DNA from: an uncultured Burkholderiales bacterium | Lineage (GTDB): Bacteria > Pseudomonadota > Gammaproteobacteria > Burkholderiales > Burkholderiaceae_C | NCBI GenBank assembly: GCA_903870145.1 | Contig: CAIQBO010000006.1 | Location: 98,014-162,013 of the forward strand | Direction: 5' to 3' | Length of the DNA: 64,000 nucleotides | Part shown: positions 58,422-64,000 of the stretch, piece after piece | Position numbering within the stretch: the first letter of the stretch is position 1 | How the letters are laid out: every line of letters starts with the position of its first letter | Notes under the pieces: model-generated | Told to the model about the DNA's origin: nothing | The model's database searches: none | What the model saw: the letters and a program-made list of their open reading frames with translations, nothing else | Position numbers and translations under genes: made by a program

Positions 58422-59303
58422 ATGCTGACACCTCCAGAGATCGATGGCTTGGTTCAGGGCCGCAGTTTATGGAGCGACGCGCGCGTGCGCTTTGCGCGCA
58501 ACAAGGCAGCGCTTGTGAGCCTGCTGCTACTGGCCTTGATTGGTTTGACCTGCGTGATCGGCCCATGGCTGCTGCCCTACGCCTTTGACAGTGCAGACTG
58601 GAACGCCATGAGCACCCCGCCCAGTTGGCAAAATGCGCACTTCTGGGGCACCGATGATGCGGGGCGCGACCTGCTGGTGCGCTGCCTGATCGGCGGTCGG
58701 GTCTCGCTCACGGTGGGGCTCTTGGCCACACTGTCCTCGGTCACGCTGGGCATTGTGTGGGGCGCCACTGCAGGCTTTATGGGCGGCAAGATCGACGCGT
58801 TCATGATGCGCGTGGTGGACATGATGTACGCCATTCCCTACTTGCTGATTGCCATTTTGTTGATCACCATTTTGGGCCGCGAGTTTTATCTGGTGGTGTT
58901 CACCATCACCGTTTTTTCCTGGATGGACATGGCGCGCGTGGTGCGCGGCCAGACCTTGTCGCTGCGCTCGATGGAGTATGTTGAAGCGGCCCGTGCCATG
59001 GGGGTTTCGAACACACGCATCATTTTTCGGCACATCGTTCCCAACCTTTTGGGCGTGGTGGTGATCTACACCACCGTGACGGTGCCTGGCGTGATCTTGA
59101 CCGAGTCTGTGCTGTCGTTTCTGGGCCTGGGCATCCAAGAGCCCATGACCAGTTGGGGGGTGTTGATTCACGACGGTGCCAATGCCATGGAAGTCACGCC
59201 TTGGATCTTGTTGTTTCCTGCGGGCTTGCTGTGCATCACGCTGTATTGCTTTAACTTCATTGGCGACGGGCTGCGCGACGCGCTGGACCCCAAGGAGCGC
59301 TAA
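58422..59303 (+). CDS. oppC: Oligopeptide ABC transporter permease OppC
   Basis: 293-aa permease; the periplasmic stretch HFWGTDDAGRDLLVRCLIG and EAA loop AARAMGVSNTRIIFRHIVPN are standard for OppC. Ten bases separate it from oppB, and four from oppD. Confidence 0.94.
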   Translation: MLTPPEIDGLVQGRSLWSDARVRFARNKAALVSLLLLALIGLTCVIGPWLLPYAFDSADWNAMSTPPSWQNAHFWGTDDAGRDLLVRCLIGGRVSLTVGLLATLSSVTLGIVWGATAGFMGGKIDAFMMRVVDMMYAIPYLLIAILLITILGREFYLVVFTITVFSWMDMARVVRGQTLSLRSMEYVEAARAMGVSNTRIIFRHIVPNLLGVVVIYTTVTVPGVILTESVLSFLGLGIQEPMTSWGVLIHDGANAMEVTPWILLFPAGLLCITLYCFNFIGDGLRDALDPKER

Positions 59304-59307
59304 GACC

Positions 59308-60306
59308 ATGGCACTTTTAGAAGTCCGCAATCTGAACGTGCAGTTCAAAACACTGGACGGCGTGGTCACTGCGGTCAACGGCCTGAGCTTTGATCTCGAG
59401 CGCGGGCAGACCTTGGGCATCGTGGGTGAAAGTGGATCCGGCAAGAGCCAAACCGTGCTGGCCATGATGGGTTTGCTGGCCAGCAATGGCTCGGCCACTG
59501 GCCAAGCACTGTTGGAGGGCCAAGACCTTTTGAGACTGCCCCCTAAGGCGCTTAACAGCATTCGCGGCAACCGCGTGGCCATGATTTTTCAAGACCCTAT
59601 GACATCGCTCAACCCCTACCTGACGGTGGAGCGGCAAATGACCGAAGTGCTGGAATTGCACAAAGGCATGACGCGCAGGCAGGCGCGCGTGCGCGCAGTG
59701 CAAGCCCTGGATGCGGTCAAGATTCCAGATGCTGCACGCCGCCTTGCCATGTACCCCCACGAGTTTTCGGGGGGCATGCGCCAGCGCGTCATGATCGCCA
59801 TGGCGCTTTTGTGCGAGCCCGATGTGCTCATTGCCGATGAGCCCACCACCGCCTTGGACGTGACGGTGCAAGCCCAGATACTGGCGCTGCTGCGCGAGCT
59901 GCAGCGCGAGCACGGCACCGCCATCGTGATGATCACGCACGACCTGGGCGTGGTGGCCGGTCTGTGCGACCAGGTCATGGTGCTGTACGGCGGGCGCGTC
60001 ATGGAGCAAGCCAGCGCTGAGTCGATCTTCTACCAGCCCACCCACCCCTACACGGTGGGCCTGCTGGGCGCCCTGCCGCGCATAGGCAACGACAACCCAA
60101 GCCTCTTGGCCATACCGGGTGCGCCGCCCGACATGGCACGCCTGCCATCAGGCTGCCCCTTCAACGAGCGCTGCCAATGGCGTGAACCCCAGTGCGTGAG
60201 CCAGCGCCCCGCCCTGACCGCCCTGCCTGAAAAGCCCGATGTATGGCGCGCCTGCCACAAAAGCGCCGCTCAAATTCAGCCACTCAAGCCAAGCCCAGCG
60301 CCATGA
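59308..60306 (+). CDS. oppD: Oligopeptide ABC transporter ATP-binding protein OppD
   Basis: 332-aa ATPase with Walker A GESGSGKS, signature FSGGMRQR, Walker B LIADEP, and the C-terminal cysteine-containing region of the oligopeptide class (CPFNERCQW), which holds an iron-sulfur site in some members. The ATG 59308 is used; a start at 59176 lies inside oppC. The stop overlaps the oppF start (ATGA). Confidence 0.94.
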   Translation: MALLEVRNLNVQFKTLDGVVTAVNGLSFDLERGQTLGIVGESGSGKSQTVLAMMGLLASNGSATGQALLEGQDLLRLPPKALNSIRGNRVAMIFQDPMTSLNPYLTVERQMTEVLELHKGMTRRQARVRAVQALDAVKIPDAARRLAMYPHEFSGGMRQRVMIAMALLCEPDVLIADEPTTALDVTVQAQILALLRELQREHGTAIVMITHDLGVVAGLCDQVMVLYGGRVMEQASAESIFYQPTHPYTVGLLGALPRIGNDNPSLLAIPGAPPDMARLPSGCPFNERCQWREPQCVSQRPALTALPEKPDVWRACHKSAAQIQPLKPSPAP

Positions 60307-61289
60307 CTGACCGCACGCCCCTATTGTCAGTTCGTGATCTGCAGGTCCACTTCAAGGTGGCCAGCGATTCGCCCTGGCCATGGGCCAAGCCCCAGTTGCT
60401 CAAAGCGGTTGACGGCTTGTCGTTTGATGTTTTCCCAGGCGAGACCTTGGGCATTGTTGGCGAGTCGGGTTGCGGTAAATCGACGCTGGCCCGGGCTATG
60501 CTCAACCTCATTCCCGCAACCGCAGGCAGCATCATTTGGCAGGGTCAGGAAATGCGCGGCGCCGGTGCGCCTGAATGGCACGCTTTGCGCAAAAGCGTGC
60601 AGATGATCTTTCAAGACCCTCTGGCCTGCCTCGATCCGCGCATGACAGTTGGCCAAATCATTGCGCAGCCCCTGCACACACACCTGCCGCAGCTGCCTGC
60701 GCAAGAGGTGATGCAGCGCGTGCGCGCCATGATGCAAAAGGTGGGCCTGACAACGCAGCAGATCAACCGCTACCCGCATGAATTCTCAGGGGGCCAGTGC
60801 CAACGCATTGGTATTGCCAGGGCCTTGGTGCTCGAGCCAAAGTTGGTGATCTGCGATGAACCGGTCTCGGCGCTGGATGTGTCGATTCAGGCGCAAATCA
60901 TCAACCTCCTCATGGCGCTACAAGCCCAGATGGGCTTGGCATTGGTCTTCATTGCGCACGACCTGGCGGTGGTGCGCCACATCAGCCAACGCGTGATGGT
61001 GATGTACCTGGGGCGCGCCATGGAGTTGGCCAGCAAACAAGCTCTTTACCAAGCTCCGCAGCACCCTTATACACAAGCCTTGCTCAGCGCCATTCCAAGC
61101 CCTGACCCAAGGCGCGAGCGCCACAAAAAACTGCAACTGCTGCAGGGCGAATTGCCCTCACCCATCCACCCACCTTCGGGCTGCATTTTTCGCACGCGTT
61201 GCCCTCAAGCAATTGCTGCCTGCGCTGAGCAAAAGCCAGAGATTCGAAGTTTGAGCAGTGGCGCGCAAGTAGCTTGTGATTTGATTTGA
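60303..61289 (+). CDS. oppF: Oligopeptide ABC transporter ATP-binding protein OppF
   Basis: 328-aa ATPase with Walker A GESGCGKS, signature FSGGQCQR, Walker B VICDEP, and the C-terminal CIFRTRCPQA. It overlaps oppD by ATGA and is the last gene of the operon. Its transcript ends at a hairpin shared with the convergent TonB receptor gene. Confidence 0.94.
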   Translation: MTDRTPLLSVRDLQVHFKVASDSPWPWAKPQLLKAVDGLSFDVFPGETLGIVGESGCGKSTLARAMLNLIPATAGSIIWQGQEMRGAGAPEWHALRKSVQMIFQDPLACLDPRMTVGQIIAQPLHTHLPQLPAQEVMQRVRAMMQKVGLTTQQINRYPHEFSGGQCQRIGIARALVLEPKLVICDEPVSALDVSIQAQIINLLMALQAQMGLALVFIAHDLAVVRHISQRVMVMYLGRAMELASKQALYQAPQHPYTQALLSAIPSPDPRRERHKKLQLLQGELPSPIHPPSGCIFRTRCPQAIAACAEQKPEIRSLSSGAQVACDLI

Positions 61290-61297
61290 ATCGGTAT

Positions 61298-61326
61298 AAA
61301 AAAAGGACCGCCGAAGCGGTCCTTTT
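61298..61326. terminator. Bidirectional rho-independent terminator
   Basis: AAAAGGACCGC (61301-61311) pairs with GCGGTCCTTTT (61316-61326) around a CGAA tetraloop. A-run on the left and T-run on the right let it end both oppF (+) and the TonB receptor gene (-). Confidence 0.87.
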
Positions 61327-61348
61327 AACTCCTGGCAAAGCTTGCTGA

Positions 61349-64000
61349 TCAGAACTCGTAACGAGTTGTGAGGCGAACTGAGCGAGGTGATTGGTACGAA
61401 GTTGGCAAGCCATAGTTCAAGCTGACACGACCTGGCATATCGACTGTGGTAGTCGCACGGCTGTAGTCGTTGATCTCATTGAGCTCAGTTGCTTGCTGCG
61501 TATTCAACACATTGAAGATGCCCACTTGGAACGTCAAGGTGTTGGCACCCATTTTCTTGGTGTAAGAAGCTTGCATGTCAATGGTGTGGTTCCAAGGAGA
61601 GCGACCTTGGTCTCCGCGTTGACCCAAAACAGTTTGACCTGCCGAGTTCAAGTAGTAGTAAGTTGATGCGGATGTGTACTGAGAAGCATCACCAGGGGTG
61701 TCACTTGGAACAAAACCAATTCGGCTCAAAGGACGACCCGAGGTGGAGTTCAAATTCATACCAACACGAATTTCGTCAGTGACAGCCATCACACCGTAGA
61801 GTTTGATCTGGTGCTTGCGGTCATTTGGCAAATAGCCGTTTGCACCATGAGAAAACGTACCGAAGTCAAAGTCTTGGCTAACACCAGCGTCTTCTTGGTC
61901 GATGGTGGAGTTCACATAACCTTCAGCTGTACCCTTGCTGCGAGAGAAGGTGTAGGAAGCAGAACCGCCCCACTTGCCGTCCCAAGCTTTGTCCAAAGTG
62001 AACTCCAGTGCATCGTACTTGCGGGTGTAAAGCGCCAAGCCGGTTGCCGCAGCAGGAATTGTTACTGGCTTGAGAACGCCGTCGTTCAACACATCCATGT
62101 TCAATGTCACATCACGACCTGGGTTGACAATTTGGCAACCTGCCATGGTGTGGTAATCAAAATTGGGGTACCCGTTGGCCACAGCCCAAGCGCCAACTGA
62201 GGCGGGATCACACCAGTCATCCATACCGTTTTGAATTTTGCGGTGTGTGTACTTGGTTCCGAAAGTCCAGCCTTTGGCAATGGCTTTTTGGAAGCCCAAA
62301 ATGAACTCGTCTTGCGACATGGGTTGCAAATTGGTGTCCGCAATGGTGGCAGGAATCGCGAGTGAGCCGTCACCACCAATGATGTTGGTAGGCCCAATCT
62401 TGACCAGGTTCAAAGGCTTGGCAGTGACTGGGTCACGACCTGTGAAGGTGAAAAACTGCTGCGTGTACAACTCGCCACGTGTTGCGCGAATGTTGGTGTT
62501 CGATGCAACAGGAATGTAGTATCGACCTGCATTGCCGTAGACCTTCAAAGAAGAGTCGCCGTTCACGTTCCAAGATGCGCCCAAACGCGGTGCCAAGAGG
62601 TTGTCTTTCTTGACAAAGCTCTCGCCGTCGCCGTTCATGTTGTTAAACGATTCCCAGCGCAAGCCGCCATACAACAAAACGTCCTTTTGAATGCGCCAGC
62701 TGTCTTCCAAGTAATGCGCTGTGTTGTCAACCGCATACACGCCGCTGGTGGCACTTCTCTCACGCAAACGTGTGTAAACCGTTCCGGAAGGAACCACAAC
62801 ACCATTCACGTTGCCTGTTGAAACGAGGTCGCGGAAATACTGGCCGCCACTGAAGCTGGAGCCGCCAGCCTCTGCAGAGTTGAATCTTTGGTTGTCAATA
62901 CCAGAACGGATCGTGTGCTTGCCAATGGTGTAGTCCACATCGAAGCGGAAGGCTTTGCGCACGTCGCTGTCTGTAGCAGGTGCGTTGGGGTCGCGGCCTG
63001 GCAAGCCAGGGAAGGGCTCGTTCCAGCAACCTGCATAGGTTGTCCCTGGAAGCACATACACGGTGGGGCATGCGGCACCTGCCGTGCGATCGCCACTGGT
63101 CAAAGGCGTTTGGTATTTCACTTCACCGACCAAGGCCGAGACTGTCAAGTCGTCTGTCAGGTAGCCTGTGTACTTGCCGATCTTGACTTCGCCGCCCTCT
63201 GTCTGCTTGCTCAGCCTAGGAACGCCGTCATGGGTCGTGCTGTAAGCAGCCAAATTGGTATAGTCGGCAATCGTGTATTCCTTTTGATTGGAAATTGATG
63301 TCAACTCAAAACGATGTTGCTCATTTGGCACCACGTCAATTTTCAAAATTCCGTTAGGCCGGCTTGATTTGACGTGGGTGCTCTGATTGTTCCCAAAAGT
63401 GTCAGACGTGTTGTTAACACCTTCAGCCAAAGCAAAGATGAACAATTTATCTTTGACGATGGGGCCGCCAGCGTAAAGGTTGGTGCTCAAATTTTGGCGC
63501 TTATTGGCTTCGCCGAACATCCAATAAGTTCCAGCATCTTCGACTTCATTGCCTTTGACGTTCTTGCCTTTGGATCGCAGGGCCGATGGCTCGTAATACA
63601 CCGAGGCGCCGCCCTTCCACTCGTTGGTACCACGCTTGGTGGCCAAGCTGATCACGCCGCCCAATGAACGGCCGTATTCCACGCCATAGCCACCGGTCTT
63701 GATTTGTTGCTCTGCCACCGCATCAAATGGGAGGTTGGCGTAGGACAAGAAGTTACGAATGTTGGTAACGTCAAAACCATTGATGTAGTAGCCGTTTTCC
63801 GCAACCGATGCACCGCCGAATGAGGGAATGCCACCAGCGCCCAAGCCTGCGTCACCTTTGACAACACCGGGGGCGAGCAATGCAACTGCATTGATGTCAC
63901 GCACCACGGGCAAATTGCGCAACTGCTCTTGGGTGAAAACTGTGTTGGACTCGACGCTTGACACGTCAATGGCCGAGCGGCCGCGGCTGGCCGTGACCTC
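61349..64000 (-). CDS. TonB-dependent outer-membrane receptor (5' end cut by the window)
   Basis: The frame is open to base 64000, so the N-terminus (signal peptide, any regulatory-like domain and TonB box) is missing; 883 residues are visible. The plug domain is seen in EEQL-like FTQEQLRNLPVVRDINAV, with PGVVKGDAGLGAGG and YYINGFDVTNIRNFL, then GGYGVEYGRSLGGV. The rest is a large beta-barrel ending in Phe (RYEF), the usual C-terminus for outer-membrane insertion. The Oar-like plug sequence suggests uptake of large or complex compounds; the ligand is unknown. The GTG at 63964 is unlikely to be the true start. Confidence 0.9.
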   Translation of the reverse strand, partial: EVTASRGRSAIDVSSVESNTVFTQEQLRNLPVVRDINAVALLAPGVVKGDAGLGAGGIPSFGGASVAENGYYINGFDVTNIRNFLSYANLPFDAVAEQQIKTGGYGVEYGRSLGGVISLATKRGTNEWKGGASVYYEPSALRSKGKNVKGNEVEDAGTYWMFGEANKRQNLSTNLYAGGPIVKDKLFIFALAEGVNNTSDTFGNNQSTHVKSSRPNGILKIDVVPNEQHRFELTSISNQKEYTIADYTNLAAYSTTHDGVPRLSKQTEGGEVKIGKYTGYLTDDLTVSALVGEVKYQTPLTSGDRTAGAACPTVYVLPGTTYAGCWNEPFPGLPGRDPNAPATDSDVRKAFRFDVDYTIGKHTIRSGIDNQRFNSAEAGGSSFSGGQYFRDLVSTGNVNGVVVPSGTVYTRLRERSATSGVYAVDNTAHYLEDSWRIQKDVLLYGGLRWESFNNMNGDGESFVKKDNLLAPRLGASWNVNGDSSLKVYGNAGRYYIPVASNTNIRATRGELYTQQFFTFTGRDPVTAKPLNLVKIGPTNIIGGDGSLAIPATIADTNLQPMSQDEFILGFQKAIAKGWTFGTKYTHRKIQNGMDDWCDPASVGAWAVANGYPNFDYHTMAGCQIVNPGRDVTLNMDVLNDGVLKPVTIPAAATGLALYTRKYDALEFTLDKAWDGKWGGSASYTFSRSKGTAEGYVNSTIDQEDAGVSQDFDFGTFSHGANGYLPNDRKHQIKLYGVMAVTDEIRVGMNLNSTSGRPLSRIGFVPSDTPGDASQYTSASTYYYLNSAGQTVLGQRGDQGRSPWNHTIDMQASYTKKMGANTLTFQVGIFNVLNTQQATELNEINDYSRATTTVDMPGRVSLNYGLPTSYQSPRSVRLTTRYEF

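Overview
The window looks like a piece of a betaproteobacterial chromosome, most likely Burkholderiales, family Comamonadaceae. The evidence is the set of gene neighbourhoods: rimP-nusA-infB-rbfA-truB-typA, guaB-guaA beside rnfH-ratA-smpB, mltG-tmk-holB-tatD, and a branched-chain-type ABC transporter joined to beta-oxidation genes. Protein families were recognised by reading motifs; no database was searched.

Layout. 1-2.2 kb: end of a LivM-LivG-LivF-type transporter. 2.3-11.8 kb: fatty-acid/acyl-CoA catabolism (FadB-like enzyme, thiolase, acyl-CoA dehydrogenase, two short-chain dehydrogenases, a hotdog thioesterase, an MDR oxidoreductase, a GST-like protein), preceded by a perfect 24-bp dyad. 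11.9-18.5 kb: tex, a patatin-like lipase, an iron alcohol dehydrogenase, a thioesterase-GNAT fusion and ygfZ. 18.5-22.7 kb: mltG-tmk-holB-tatD and an ankyrin protein. At 22748-22775 there is a XerCD dif-like site. Genes to its left run mostly on the + strand and housekeeping genes to its right mostly on the - strand, as expected at a replication terminus.

22.8-28.3 kb (- strand): a tightly overlapping operon paiB-like / tadA fused to a haloalkane-dehalogenase-like domain / LD-carboxypeptidase, then a penicillin-acylase-family enzyme. 28.5-33.3 kb (+ strand): a compositionally distinct catabolic cassette made of a GntR/FCD regulator, a TauABC-like transporter and a sphingosine-1-phosphate-lyase-like PLP enzyme, with candidate operators carrying an ATATATC core. 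This is the best candidate for an undescribed pathway. 33.4-48.4 kb: purine and translation housekeeping (guaA, guaB, rnfH, ratA, smpB, a 3-hydroxyisobutyryl-CoA-hydrolase-like gene, an EamA exporter, typA, truB, rbfA, infB, nusA, rimP). 48.5-64 kb: a thioredoxin-fold lipoprotein, two back-to-back peptide-type ABC transporters with two binding proteins, and a TonB-dependent receptor cut by the window end.

Most genes are ordinary. The points that stand out are the dif site, the PLP-lyase cassette, the two domain fusions, and a LivF/LivG pair that appears to have one degenerate ATP site. No tRNA, rRNA, CRISPR array or intact insertion sequence was found, and no gene-free stretch exceeds about 300 bases.
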